A stretch of DNA of 64,000 bases, from contig CM072887.1 of assembly GCA_037013685.1 (NCBI GenBank), forward strand, positions 88,370,347-88,434,346. Reading direction: 5' to 3'. A program made the position numbers and the translations under genes. Each line of letters begins with the position of its first letter. Position 1 is the stretch's first letter. The stretch comes from Acridotheres tristis (taxonomy: Eukaryota > Chordata > Aves > Passeriformes > Sturnidae). The notes beneath the pieces are model-generated. The model made no database searches. It saw only the letters and a list, made by a program, of their open reading frames with translations, and was not told the DNA's origin. Positions 12,670 through 24,082 of the stretch are shown here, in pieces.

Positions 12670-13966
12670 TGTGATAGGTTGACTTGGGAGGAAGAAACTC
12701 AGAAGTTCTTCCTGGGGGAGTTTCCTTTGTGGGGGTCGGTTCGCTCCGTGCACACACATTTTAAAAGGAAGGTAATCCCGGAAGACGCCCTCTTTGTCTT
12801 TCCGGCGGCTGGGCAGGTAACAACGACCCGAGTCTCCCTCTTCCCCATGCCGGGGGGGAGGGGAGGCTCGGAGGTCGCTTGGGCCCCGTTTGCCAATGAG
12901 GAGGACTCGACGGCCGGGGGGAGGAAAAGTTGTGTGATAAAAGCTTCACGGCTTCTTCCTCCACCGGCCGCTGCTCTGGCGTGGGGGATGCTGGCTCTTT
13001 ATGCTGCCGGCTGGGCCGGGCCGGGTGGCCATGAGCCATGCGGGCCGCAGCCCAGCCCCGCAGGGGCTGAGTGGGGCCACCGCCGCCCTCCCCCAGCACG
13101 GCTGAGCCTGGCCCAACTTTTGGAGTTGTGTTAAACTTTAACTCTTTAGTGTTCAGATAAGATTTGCAAAGCCTCCAGCTTTCCCTTTGAATATGAAAGG
13201 AAATAAGAAGATTTCTGAAGTCAGTGATGTAAGAGCTAAGTATTTTAAGATGGAAGGAGAGTGAGAAGATGCTGAAATGGCTGAGAATCTTTTTGGGAAA
13301 TTGTAGGAATGAACTGATGTACTGAATATTCCTTTAAACCATTAAAAGAGACATGAGGGGATGGAAATGTTCCTTCTTAGGAGATAATTTGACTAAAGAA
13401 CACTTGTGTTGGGAATTTGAATTTCTGTCTTGAGAAAAGAAGGGGATGGCAGTTTTTTTCTGAAGATGAAGCCTGAGCAGAGAGAAAGGAGACAAATAAA
13501 AATCGTTACTGTTGGACATTTCAATTCTTAAAAGTAATACCCCATGGAATAGACATGACCCACATCTACAACTCTGGGACGGCTGTAGATTGGGAGGAGC
13601 GTCACGGTTGCAGATTTCCCGGGCGGATGCAAATCGTGAGAGGTAAAACTACAAGAGGACTTTTTTTTCTTCTTGTGGAACACATCCCTACAACTTCGAC
13701 AAGAGGAAACTTCTTTCTCCAAAAGTAAACAGAAAAAGACTAAATTAGGCACTGACTGAAGTATTTGTTGTATGTTTGTTTTGTTGTTGTGAAGACTGGG
13801 AGAGGGAGGGACGGAGTGATGTGAAAAATCTTATTCTGAAAATTTTTTTTTTTTTTCTCCTCCCTTTTTCCCCTTTTTTGTTTGTGTAGTTAATAAATTT
13901 TCTTCTATACCCTTTCAAAGTTTTAAGCCTGCCTTGCTTTTTAGCTCCTGGTTCTGTCTCACAACA
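12670..13966 (+). mobile_element. ERVL-like solo LTR, about 1.3 kb, CpG-dense 5' half
   Basis: It starts TGTGATAGGTTGACTTGGG and ends with an AATAAA near 13891, a 'tttaagcctgccttgctttt' stretch and a final CACAACA, which is the layout of avian ERVL-type LTRs (TG...CA, poly(A) signal close to the 3' end). Positions 12735-13103 are very GC-rich, with about 29 CpG, unlike all flanking DNA. A 151-codon plus-strand frame and a 112-codon minus-strand frame cross this part; both are explained by its high GC and show no domain. No matching 5-bp target duplication was seen (cataa on the left, gaaag on the right), so edges are approximate. No internal retroviral genes adjoin it. Confidence 0.7.
12735..13103. 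promoter_or_regulatory. CpG-dense segment within the LTR (possible promoter)
   Basis: I count roughly 29 CpG dinucleotides in about 370 bases, in an otherwise CpG-poor window. LTR U3 regions contain promoters, so this is a candidate transcription start region reading rightward. Activity is inference. Confidence 0.4.
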
Positions 13967-14437
13967 GAAAGAAATAAGTTTATTTAAATTGGCAACTCAA
14001 ACCCTAGACACATAATCATTTAGCATATTAAATCTCCATGGGCTTTTTCCCTGATGCTAGAAGAAGGAAGACTCCACCTTTTCCCAGGTAAGGATGAGCA
14101 AGAAACTCCTGCTCTGAAAGAAGTAGCAAGAGAAGGAAGAAAATTGCATCCCAAGTTGTCTCCCAGGAGTAGGAACTGAGTTTGGAAAAGCCTCGGATCA
14201 CTTATTCAGACAGAACACACAAAGCTTAAGCCAGAAACTGAGTAACAGTGTTCAGTGGCAAGTGCTTTATTCTCATTAGACTACTACAGGAAATGGAGGA
14301 CCATGATAGAGGTGGTTGTAGTTGGAGAAAGATGTCAAAAAGTCAAATGCATTTGGAAGGGAATAGCTCCATGAAGCTCTCTTGTGGCAAAGCAAGCCAG
14401 TGGCATCCTAACTACTTTAGGAAGATGCTGCCATTAG
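13967..14437. other. Short unique stretch between an LTR and a CR1
   Basis: Nothing recognisable; no coding frame with a domain. Confidence 0.5.
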
Positions 14438-15021
14438 TTCTAGGGAGACAATCCTACCCCTCTGCTCAGATCTGGTGAGACACATCCGGAATACTATTTC
14501 CAGTCCTAGGATTCCCAGTACAGGAGAGACATAGGCACCCTGCTGTAGGTCAGTGAGTGACACAGATATGACTAAGGGATTGGAGCATCTGTTATACAAG
14601 AAAAGCAGAAAGAGATGGGACTGTTAAAGACTGGAGATAATTTATACACATGTATCAACGTGTAGGCCAGGGTAGTAAACAAGTTGGAGCCAGACCATTC
14701 TCAGTGGAATCAAGGAAAAGAACAGGAGGCAAGGGTCATAAATTCAATTGTAGGAAATTCCACTGAAACATTAATTTTGTTGTTGTTGTTTTGGGGTTTT
14801 TTTGTTTGTTTGTTTTTGTTTTGGGTTTTTTTGTTTACTGAGAGTCATCAAACACTGGAACAGGCTTCCCAAAGATGTTTTGAAGTCTCCATTCTTGGAT
14901 TAAAATCCTGATGGGATATGGTTCCAGGTAACCTGTTCTACCTGACCCTGCTTTGAGCAGAGGTTGGGACTAGATGAACTTCAGAGGTCTCTTCCAGCCT
15001 CAGCAATTTTATGCCTCTGTG
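14438..15021 (+). mobile_element. CR1 LINE 3' fragment with expanded T/G tract
   Basis: Landmarks run in CR1 order: 'tagggagacaatcctacccc', the 'tccagtcctaggattcccag' stretch, 'gggattggagcatctgttat', 'aggaaattccactgaaacat', 'cactggaacaggcttcccaa' and the tail 'gggactagatgaacttcaga'. The span 14772-14840, where CR1 normally has a short T-rich stretch, is enlarged to a run of GTT and TTTG units. The coding frame is destroyed. Confidence 0.88.
14772..14840. repeat. T/G-rich simple repeat inside a CR1
   Basis: Runs of gtt, tttg and poly-T sit between two recognisable CR1 segments, suggesting expansion of the element's own T-rich stretch. Confidence 0.75.
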
Positions 15022-16141
15022 AATTGCCCTTCTTGCCCCCAGGGTAATGGAGGCGTCTTATGCCTTCATTGTTGCAGGACTGTCCTTGCAGTTATGCCAA
15101 CATGGTAGATTGCCAGTATGAATTTAATCAGATTTTAATGCTGAATAATCAAAGAACACAGTTTGATTTTAAATATTAGATTATTCAGATTATTCAAATT
15201 ATGAGGAAGATTTATGAATTCAAAGGCTGAAACTCAGACCTCAGTTTAATACCTGTAGATATGCATGACAGCATGATTTTGCATTTCAGAAAACAATTAA
15301 CACATTCTTACACATAACAAACTTAGCAACTATAAAACTCCAAAACCAACTCTGACCTAATGTAAAAATCAATGAAAAATATACAGTGCTCTTCAAATAT
15401 ATTGTACTGGAAATATTGCTGTGCTGTGTTTTTAAGGAAAATGGAAAAAACTATTAAAATTACAAATCTGAAGAAAACAAAAAAAATGTATTTTTCAATT
15501 ATTAAATGATCTATAAATCATAAATGTTGAAATATTGCTATTTGCAGGTAGAGTTTACAACATCAGCAAAAATGATCTGATAGTTATTAGTGATTTAAAG
15601 GAGGTTGCAGAACTCAGAAATATCTACTTATACTCTGCAAATCTTCTTCCAGCCCAAATCTACCTCATGTTTGAGCAGGGAAAGTGCATTTCATTACAGG
15701 TACCAAACCTTGGAAACTTGGTTAAAACTGATTTTTAGATATCCATTTTACAAAATTCTGCATCCAGCATAATTCCAAAGATTTGTATGTGTTAAGGACA
15801 TTACAGCCTACCTGAGATGGGACTCTTTAATGGTAAAAGGTCATTAAATTTTAGATTACTGGTGATCAGATAAATGATTGTGCAGTATGTGTAGATGACA
15901 CATCATAAAAATAATTATTTTATATATATTTGTACACGTACCTACAGATAGATGTAGATATAGGTATAGATAGGCATACATAAATACAGCTGGGGGGACA
16001 TTTCCTGGTGGTAAAAATTTATAATTAAAGTGTAGAAGGAACATGTGTAAAGAATGAAAGACTTTATTTCCTTGAAAGATAATTCTTTAGGGGAAAATTC
16101 TTATTTCGTGAAGTTTGTTATTTCTTCTTCGATAAAATCAT
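15022..16141. other. AT-rich unique DNA, no gene seen
   Basis: Contains an imperfect GATA/TAGATA-type microsatellite at 15945-15985. Nothing else was recognised. Confidence 0.6.
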
Positions 16142-16540
16142 TCAAGTTGGATTAGATCTATAAGATTGTTGAGTACTACCATTAACCCAGCACTGCTGAG
16201 TGCAGCACAAAACCATGTCCCTGAGTGACACATCAACACATCTTTTGAACACTTCCAGGAGTGGTGAATCAACCTGTTTCAATACCTTTTCTTGAAGATG
16301 TTTTTCCTAATATCCAATCTAAACCTTCTCTGGTACAGTTTGAAATAATCTTCTCTTGTCCTGTTGCTTCTTACTTGTAAGATGAGGCTGACTCACAGCT
16401 CTCTACAACCTCCTTTCAGGTGGCTGTGGAGAGCAATAAGGTCTCCCTTCGGCTTTCTTTTCTCTAGGTTAACCCCAGTTCCCTCAGACACTCCCCCTAA
16501 GACTTGTGCTCCAGACCCTTCACCAGCTCCATTGCCCTTC
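16142..16540 (-). mobile_element. CR1 LINE, 3' half (left part of a split element)
   Basis: Minus-strand CR1. On the plus strand the 3' tail is at the left ('caagttggattagatctata'), then 'cattaacccagcactgctga', 'cttgtcctgttgcttctta', 'cagctctctacaacctcctt' and 'caccagctccattgcccttc'. It breaks at 16540 exactly where the solo LTR begins and resumes at 17197 in register, so the two pieces were one insertion. Confidence 0.9.
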
Positions 16541-17196
16541 TGACACGGCCCGCCTTCTCCACCCCGCTCCGGCTCGCCCAGCTAGCTCCTGAAGGCGAGA
16601 CCAGTGCCGAGAGTGGCCCACTTCCAGGATTCAGGGGAACCCGGAATGTGGGTAGGGCTCTGAACCCTCACGGCCGTACACGTGTCCGGGGAGGAGCAAA
16701 GGATCGAGACAGAGTCCTTCTGAGGTTCCGGGGAAGCGGGATTTATTGCGGGAGAGAGGACAACCTGGATCGGGGGAAGGGAACCGCAGAAGGCAGGGAA
16801 CACAGGTGTACAGCAACTTAAATAGGGGCCCTCCCCCAAGGGAGGGTACAATACAGCACCAATGGCTACAGTTTGGGGTGTAACATAAGGCAGGGCTGAT
16901 TATACATACAACGAATAGGGGGAAACATAGGCGGGGAAATACATGTAACATCAAATCATATGCTAAGAAGGGGATGACTGATACAGAAGATACTAGAAGG
17001 ATAGGGGGGGCTAGGAGGGATTGACAGTCTTCGGGGCAAGGACTAGAGTGAGGGACAGGGAAGGTACTGGAAGGTGGGTGGGGACTTGGGTTGATTGATC
17101 AAGGGAAGGCGGGAATTAGGGCAACTGAATTATAACGGGGGGGGTACAAACAATAGAACAAACCATCTAATAACAATAAAATAACGCAATACAACA
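16541..17196 (-). mobile_element. Solo LTR, class II (ERVK-like), inserted in a CR1
   Basis: The 656-bp unit starts TGACACGG and ends ATACAACA on the plus strand (TG...CA), and is flanked on both sides by cccttc (16535-16540 and 17197-17202), a perfect 6-bp target duplication. Six bases is typical of class II elements. On the minus strand the order is U3 from 17196, a TATA-like TATTTAA (16818-16824), then AATAAA (16742-16747) 76 bases on, then a GC-rich U5, so transcription would read leftward. No internal genes remain, consistent with LTR-LTR recombination. The intact duplication and clean termini suggest a fairly recent insertion. The 89- to 107-codon frames inside are not viral proteins I recognise. 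Confidence 0.88.
16818..16824 (-). promoter_or_regulatory. TATA-like box of the solo LTR
   Basis: The minus strand reads TATTTAA, 76 bases upstream of the AATAAA at 16742-16747, the expected U3/R arrangement for a compact retroviral LTR. Confidence 0.55.
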
Positions 17197-17645
17197 CCCT
17201 TCTCTGGACACTCTCCAGCACCTCAATGCCTTTCCTTTAGTGAGAGGCCTGGAACTGGACACAGGACTTGGCACCTCACCAGTGCCAAGTGCAGTCACAG
17301 CCCTTGTCCTGCTGGCCACACTGTTGCTGATCCAGCCTGTCCAGACCCCTCTGCAGAGCCTTTTTACCCCCCAGCAGATCATCACTCACAGCTAACTTGG
17401 TGTCATCTGCAAACTGACTGAGGGTGCACTTGATCACCTCATCCAGATCATTGATAAAGATGTTAAACAGGGCTGGACCCAACAGTGAGCCCTGGGGATC
17501 ACAGCTTAGGATTGGTCACGCCATTTATCACCACTCTGTGCCTGGCCATCCACCCAGGTTTCACCCAGCAACAATGTCCCAGTCCAAGCCGTGACCAGCC
17601 AGTTTCTCCAAGAGAATGATTTGGGAAGTGGTGTCCAAAGGTTAT
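17197..17645 (-). mobile_element. CR1 LINE, reverse-transcriptase end (right part of a split element)
   Basis: Continues the CR1 interrupted at 16540. On the minus strand a 68-codon frame at 17276-17482 reads [19 protein letters not shown] and then FADDTKL, the CR1 reverse-transcriptase block with its (F/Y)ADD catalytic motif. The frame then degenerates ([18 protein letters not shown]). The 5' truncation is near 17645. This is a remnant and cannot encode a functional enzyme. Confidence 0.92.
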
Positions 17646-20600
17646 GAAGGTATAGAATTCCAATATACTAGCAGATAGGAGAGGAAATCAATCATTTAAT
17701 TTGTGAATTTTACAGATCAGATTTATGTAACAAAATGAGAATATAATCCAATTGCTTTAAAGGTAACTTCTCAAATTGACTTCTCAAATTACTAGTGAAT
17801 GGAAATTGACATAGAAAATTCTGTGGTTTTGCTTTGTATATTTAATCAGTGTATATAAAAGTCCATGCTAAATTATGAATATTTAGGAATTAGACCTTTT
17901 GAAGTCATGCTTCATTAATGTAACAGGATTGGGAAAATCAAAGAAATGGGCTGGTTTTTGCTTTTGGTTTAATATCAAAATAAATACAGAGGAGAAGCCT
18001 CTGAACATGAAAGCAATGAGACAACAGATGGATGAATCATTGCAGAGGCTCTGATAAAAATACAGTGACCTCACTCAGACATTCAATCAAAAACCCGATC
18101 TTTTGTTGTTTGTATGAAGCTTTCTTCAAAATGTGGAATTAAAAACCCAACAGATTGAATATTGTGTGGGGTTCTTAATATCTCAGTTCATCTGATTTGT
18201 TGTCTAACCTATTAGTATATTACCTTAGAGAAAATAATTTACAGAATTTTTTTGAGTGTATGCAACATATTTAGAAATTATTTTGAACAACATTTAAAGA
18301 GTCCTTCTGTGCTACTGAGATCAACTAGGAAATTTATTTATCCATCAGTTTTAGTAATCTATATCTATTTTAAAAATGAAGAAATACATTTTAAGGAGCC
18401 ATGATTTCAACTCTAAGTCCATCACAATAAATGTAAAGTTCAATGCCCCATCTCTGTGCCTCTGGATAGCTGATAAAAAAACTACCCTCAGATTGAGGAG
18501 GTGCCTGAAGCAAGCAAAGAAGAAACTCACTGAATGAAAGGGTTTTAAAACCCATCCCTCTTAGAATTTTGACAACTGAGCAGAAATTATTTTTGATCTG
18601 TTTACATTGCAACTAGCGAATTCTGTAAGACCCAAACTCAACTAGGAAAAAAGTCAGTGCTGAGGATCTGACATTCACACTCTAAATGTTTCAGAGGGCT
18701 TTTCCTAGGAATAGGACAGCTTAGTCCCTTCACCTACTGAGGAACCACAGTCTAGATTCTTGAAGAGTTGTTGAAGAACTGAATGGACAGTGGTGGTGAT
18801 AAAGGACATGGTTTCCATATCTTAGATGAAAGGAAGGAGTAGGCTACATCATCATGCTCCTCTGATAATCTCATCTGCTCTTTTGCTCTCTGATACAAAA
18901 GATATGAGTTAGTTTGCCACAGTGGCCCTGCTTTACTACGGTTGAACAAAACTCTTCTCTAAGAAAATATCCTGGCAAAAAAGAAGCTCGGAATTATAAA
19001 CTTTCATTCTAAAGAGGGCAAAAGCTCCAAATTCCTTGGCGAATAAAAGCCGTTCCTCAGTTCCAGCTGAAGAGAAAACATCCAGAAATGTATTATTGGA
19101 GAAGCTGGACCCTGTAAACACATTAAGGAACATTCATTGCATGCCATATGAATTCCCTCCTTAGATACAAGCTTTCATTCACCGTTTTTTCAGATGGGTC
19201 CTTATGGAAAGGTGGCACTGAATGTCTAAGATTGGAAAAAGTAGCAGCATGGCCCAACTTGAACAAACTAGACACTTACATAGCCACAGTGACAGAGGCT
19301 CCTGGTAAGTTCATGTACTGTCATGTTTGGGTACTCTAAGCAACTGTTTGGACTTCAATTTTGACTATAGGCACAGAAATTTAAAGGCCGCTTCTGAAAA
19401 GGGTTTGTAATTTAAACGTATAACAGTTATCCCTTGTGAGAATGAATGACTAGTACAAAAAACGGAAACATTAATTTATAACAAGCAAAATTCTTTCCTT
19501 GATATTAGAACTTTTATTGACAAATATAGCAGGGAGGTACAATTGATTTTTCCACTAATATTTTTTACCAGCAATATATTCACTCAAGTGTAACTTCTGT
19601 AGTTCAACCATCAGTTTGCCTTAAACCTGTGATTTAATCCCTGAAATATCACCAGAAGTGTGAATTATTTCAAGACTCCAGGACTGACTGAGAGCAAATA
19701 CTGCAGAATCAAGTGTGTTGAATATGAACTCATAACCTCACCAAACCATCTGCTTTAAAAAGTCAAATAGAAAATATAATTTTATTTAGATTTTGTAGGG
19801 CAATTTTCATGCTGACAGACGGTATTTTAGGAAACTTCTTTAAGATTAGTCTCATTAATTTTCCCATCTAGTGAAGAGGGAGATTCCTTCTGAGTTAAGA
19901 TATGAGTAAATGGGAAGACTGAGATTACCCCCATGTTGTGTCTCCGCTGATTAGAGTGAAGCATACACAAGTATGCTTCAGTTTCCTAATCCTACTTCCT
20001 CAGGAAAGAAACCAGGCCATGGAGACTGACAGATATGGAAATATCTGCTGATGAAGGCTCTAGCTAGGGCTATGTGAGGAGGCATGCTTTACAATCAGTC
20101 TAAACAGACCTTTCCACCTAATGTCGTAAACTCTCTAAGTCAGGGGCTTCCTTTCATGTCTATAAATGCCAAAACCACTTGTCAGTAGTAGATTAAATAC
20201 ATATTTAGATATTAAAATTAATATGGTACCTTGTGGCAGAATTAAACTCTCACTCAATACTTTGAACTCTTCCCTGTTGAAGCCTGTCAGGAACAAACGT
20301 GATCCAGCCAACTCATGGAATAAACTTCAAGTGTGTATGGGAGGAGAGAGCATCTTCTCCTTTAAGGATGTGTGGTCAAGGACCTTTTCAATGCAAAAAA
20401 GGGATAATAAGAATAGATGGAAAGTATAAGCAAGAAGATGCAGAGGCACAAACCTGACAGACAAGCATAATGGAGACAGACAAGAAATAAACCTGTCTGG
20501 TCAGAGTAGTTTGTGGGCTATCAAGAAGCTGTAAGCAAACCAGGACTTTGCAAACCCGAGGGTGAATGAAGATGGGAGTCCGATGGAGCTATGCATGCTG

Positions 20601-20779
20601 ATGAGGGAATATGTAAGGGAAGGGGAAGCATAGAGGAATGAAGGGGGAATCGGATCAAAAGGGGCATAAAAGATGCTGGTTGCATGTAAAATGGAGTCAT
20701 TAACACACTTGTTGGATGGAGCCCTGCAGCTGATCATCACAATTCATCCTATCTCTTTATTACATACTGTAGTAGCTAG
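17646..20779. other. AT-rich unique DNA, no gene seen
   Basis: No coding frame or repeat family was recognised. A roughly 14-bp unit ending acttctcaaatt is doubled at about 17763-17791. A perfect 10-bp hairpin is at 19957-19980. Confidence 0.55.
19957..19980. repeat. Perfect 10-bp inverted repeat, 4-base loop
   Basis: The arms tgaagcatac (19957-19966) and gtatgcttca (19971-19980) are exact reverse complements around acaa. It is compact and stable for AT-rich DNA, and it is not inside a recognised element. Confidence 0.85.
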
Positions 20780-21600
20780 ATCTGCATGATCTCACCCTCT
20801 GTTCCACATGGGTGAGGGCAAGGTCTGAGCACTACCTGCTGGGGTTCTGGTGTGGGTGAGATATTGTGGTTCAGCAGGGGCAGCTGAAGAAGGACTCACA
20901 GGTCTCATGCCTGGTGCCAGTTTGGGGTGGGGGGAAAGTGTATTATTACTCTCAAGATGGGTGTGCACGGAGTGTGTGTCTTCATTCAAGTTCAAACAGC
21001 AAACTCCAAGCTGGACTCGGCTCAGTTGGGTGCCTCATGTTAGAGCAAGAACATCATGCAGGTAGAGTCCATGGGGACGGGGTGCCTGTGCAATGAGAAT
21101 ATGAGTCATGTCATTTTGCAGCAAGCCCTGAGCTAGACCAGCTGGCAAATCGGGAACTCAAGGGTGGCTAAGAGGGTCTGGAGTCCCGGCAGGGGCATCA
21201 AATGAGCAGAAGGGTCATGCTGCACTCAGGGAATCCGTGACTGTGCATGTGCTTGTGAGCCTGGACACTGATGTATGTGTGTGCCCACACAGGAGACCTT
21301 CTGTCTCTGCCAGCCCTGGGGGAGGAGAGGATGGTGCCCTCTGTGCTTCTCTGATGTGATGTAAATCCTGTGTAGGCGCAGCATCTTTGTGCTGCCAGCC
21401 ATGTCCCTGTCTTGTAAGTGTCCTGCGTGTCTGGGACAAGTGTTCAGCTTCCCTAGGGACAGCCACATCTCACAGCCTGGGAAGAAACCCCAGGTCTCTG
21501 GGGCACCAGGCTGGGCTCCAGAGGTCAGGCAGGAGAAAGTCTTGGGACAGACCTGCTGGAGGTGGAAGCTGCCACTAACAACTCTTGGCAATAACCACAG
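20780..21600. other. GC-richer block of unknown origin
   Basis: Base composition rises sharply relative to both flanks, with frequent CAGG/CCTG words and several overlapping short open frames on both strands (the longest, 121 codons, on the minus strand at 21226-21591). None shows a domain or splice-bounded structure I recognise. A LTR-like TATA 'gcataaaag' occurs just left, near 20663. It could be a decayed endogenous retrovirus, an unrecognised exon cluster or unique sequence; I cannot tell which. Confidence 0.3.
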
Positions 21601-22914
21601 TCAATTTTATAATACAAATTTTTTGCTCTTTAAATCTTCTGTTAGTCTATGAGAAATAATTACCCTCTTTCTGGAAGTTATTTGAGAAAAAAAATCAATA
21701 TTAGGGTACTTTCTAACTTAGGTGTATCCAAAATGACTTTTGTAAAAGGTCTTTAACATTTCCAAGAAACATTAGTTCACATAATTTTTATATTTAGGAA
21801 TAATTATACATACGTATAATGACACATTACATATTACATTTCACATACGTAAGAAAAAGGAAAAGTAATTATTTCTACAATGAATCTAATTACAGAAAGG
21901 TTTTATGGAAAATGGAAATGTCAACCTTTAATTAAGTTCATGTTGGACTCAAATTCCAAAATGCTTGTTTAATCAAAAATAAATATTCCCTCAATATAGC
22001 GTATACTGAAGAGTTACAGTAAGAAATTATCACCAAAACAGAATAGGGAAAGGTAAGTTCCTACATTTTATGAGATTCATTCACTGTTTCATTGTTTCTG
22101 GTTTCAGTAATATATTCCTCCAAGGAATCATTACATAGATTAAATGATCACACAGAAACTTTTAACTCTTTTTCATAAACTTCTACTTTAATATCGGAGA
22201 AATATTTTCCAGTTGTCCAGATGCAATACACCAGAAAAAAAAAAAACAAACCTAACATGTGTCATGATATCCACCTTTCTTAGTGTCCTGATCCACCTTA
22301 TGCTACAGTATTTAAAGAATGGAAGAGAATGTCCTGTGTTCATCCTACTAAATCTTGAGCCTCTCATCGAGGAGGCTTGACTTTCTGTACAATCATGTAA
22401 CCCTCAATTAAAATCCAGGTGAGAGAAGATGTACAGAATACAGCAATCACCTTCAACTTGAATTCTTTTCAGAGTGCAGCCCACTGATGTGGGATGAACT
22501 GTGGGCCCAAGCCTTCAACTCTTGATCTTGAAATAAATATATTAATCTTGTCTTCTTTTCTTTTACTTGTTTCTTAAATAAATTATCAATAAAATTCTTA
22601 ATTAATTGCTAATTACAGATGCACAGGTGCAGAGTACCTTTTTGGTATGCAAGGGCTGTCACATGAAAAGTAAATCAGGGGTGTGTGATTGATGGTTGGG
22701 TCCTTTAGCACAGCACTTTAGCATTTCAGGATGGGTGCAAAGCACCACAGTCTTGGAGACACATGAAACATTGTTCAACTGAGAACAGCAGGCAGGAATA
22801 TTAACACTTTTGGCAATGGTTACTGAATTTTAGATTTTATCTGCAGAGTGAATAAAATGATTAGGCAGCAAAACTTCAATTTAAAATTTCTGGAAGTGCC
22901 AATTTTAGTACTCT
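21601..22914. other. AT-rich unique DNA, no gene seen
   Basis: Nothing recognisable beyond short A-runs. Confidence 0.55.
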
Positions 22915-24082
22915 AGAAAATGAGTCTGTAGGCATATGAAACAGGGGAGCTGAATCTGAGAAGCACTACTGACTCTATCAGTCTCTACTGATAAGACTGG
23001 CCTTTGATTCTCCCAGGTCCTTAAGATCAGTGGGAAAATCTGGAGCAAGGATGACCTTTCCTTGGAGGAGGAGGACCAGGTTAGGGAATACTTCAACAAA
23101 CTGGACATCTATGAGTCTAAGGGGTCTCATGTGATACAACAATAATTACTTGGAAATTGGCCAATGTTATTGTAAGACCATTCTCAATTGCCTTTGAAAG
23201 GTCAGTCAAGGGACGCTGGGACCAAATATAATTCCTGTCTTCAGAAAGGACAAGAAGAAAGATCTGGACAACTGCAGGCCAGGCAGCTTCACCTCAATTC
23301 CTTGGGAATATATATTTTCAAATATATGTATTACAAGAAGCTGGTTAAATCTAGTCAGCATGGATTTACAAAGGAGAAATCCCTCCTTACACTTCTGATA
23401 GCTTCTGCAATGAAATGTCCAGCTTAGTAGCTGGGGAAAGACCAGTGATTGTTGTTTATCTTGTTTTTAAGAAGATATCCCACATAATATCCTTCTTAAA
23501 GTGGTGAAGTTAAGACTATGTAACCAAAAGGAACTGTTTGGCTCAAAGTGGTTTGATCAGCAACATGACATCCAGCTCAAGGCCATCACCTGTGGTGTAC
23601 TGGAGGGGTCAGCATGAGAGACAGTATTGGTCAACACTGCCACTAATTACCTGGATGATGGGACACAGTGGTCTTTCATCAAGGCAGCCCTGCTCAGGTC
23701 AAATCTAAGGTATTGTGTCCAGTCCTAGGCTCTCCAGTACAAGAAAGACATGGTCACACTGGAGCAGGTCCAGCTCAGGACCATGGATATGGTTAAGAGA
23801 TGGGAACATCTGATATACAAAGAGAAGCTTGAAGAGATGGGATTGTTTAGAGAAGAAAAGGCTGAAGAGGAATCTCATCAATATGATGGGATATATAAAC
23901 CTGATGGGAGGATATAAAGAAGAGGGAGTCAGGCTTTTTTCACTGGTATTTGGTAAAAGGAGAACAAACAATGAGAACAAATGTAAATACAGGAAATTCC
24001 ATTTAGACGTGGAGAAAAAGTTTATTACTTTAAGGATGGTGCCATGGAACAGGTTGCCTAGAGACGTAACTCAAAACCTCCA
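22915..24082 (+). mobile_element. Old CR1 LINE fragment lacking its 3' tail
   Basis: CR1 order is clear: 'gatgacctttccttggagga', 'ggttagggaatacttcaaca', 'aactgcaggccaggcagctt' (degenerate form of the NYRP block), 'cagcatggatttacaaagga', 'tattgtgtccagtcctaggc', 'aggaaattccatttagacgt' and 'ggaacaggttgcctagagac'. Many stops and frameshifts break the reverse-transcriptase frame. The last roughly 200 bases and the usual CR1 tail are missing after 24082, where a T-run and unrelated sequence begin. Confidence 0.88.

Noticed and set aside
12679..13134. 151-codon plus-strand frame
   Set aside because: It starts nine bases into the LTR and its length is explained by the GC-rich, stop-poor CpG-dense segment.
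17276..17482. Reverse-transcriptase-like frame with FADDTKL as an active gene
   Set aside because: It is only 68 codons of a 5'-truncated CR1, with the rest of the domain absent.
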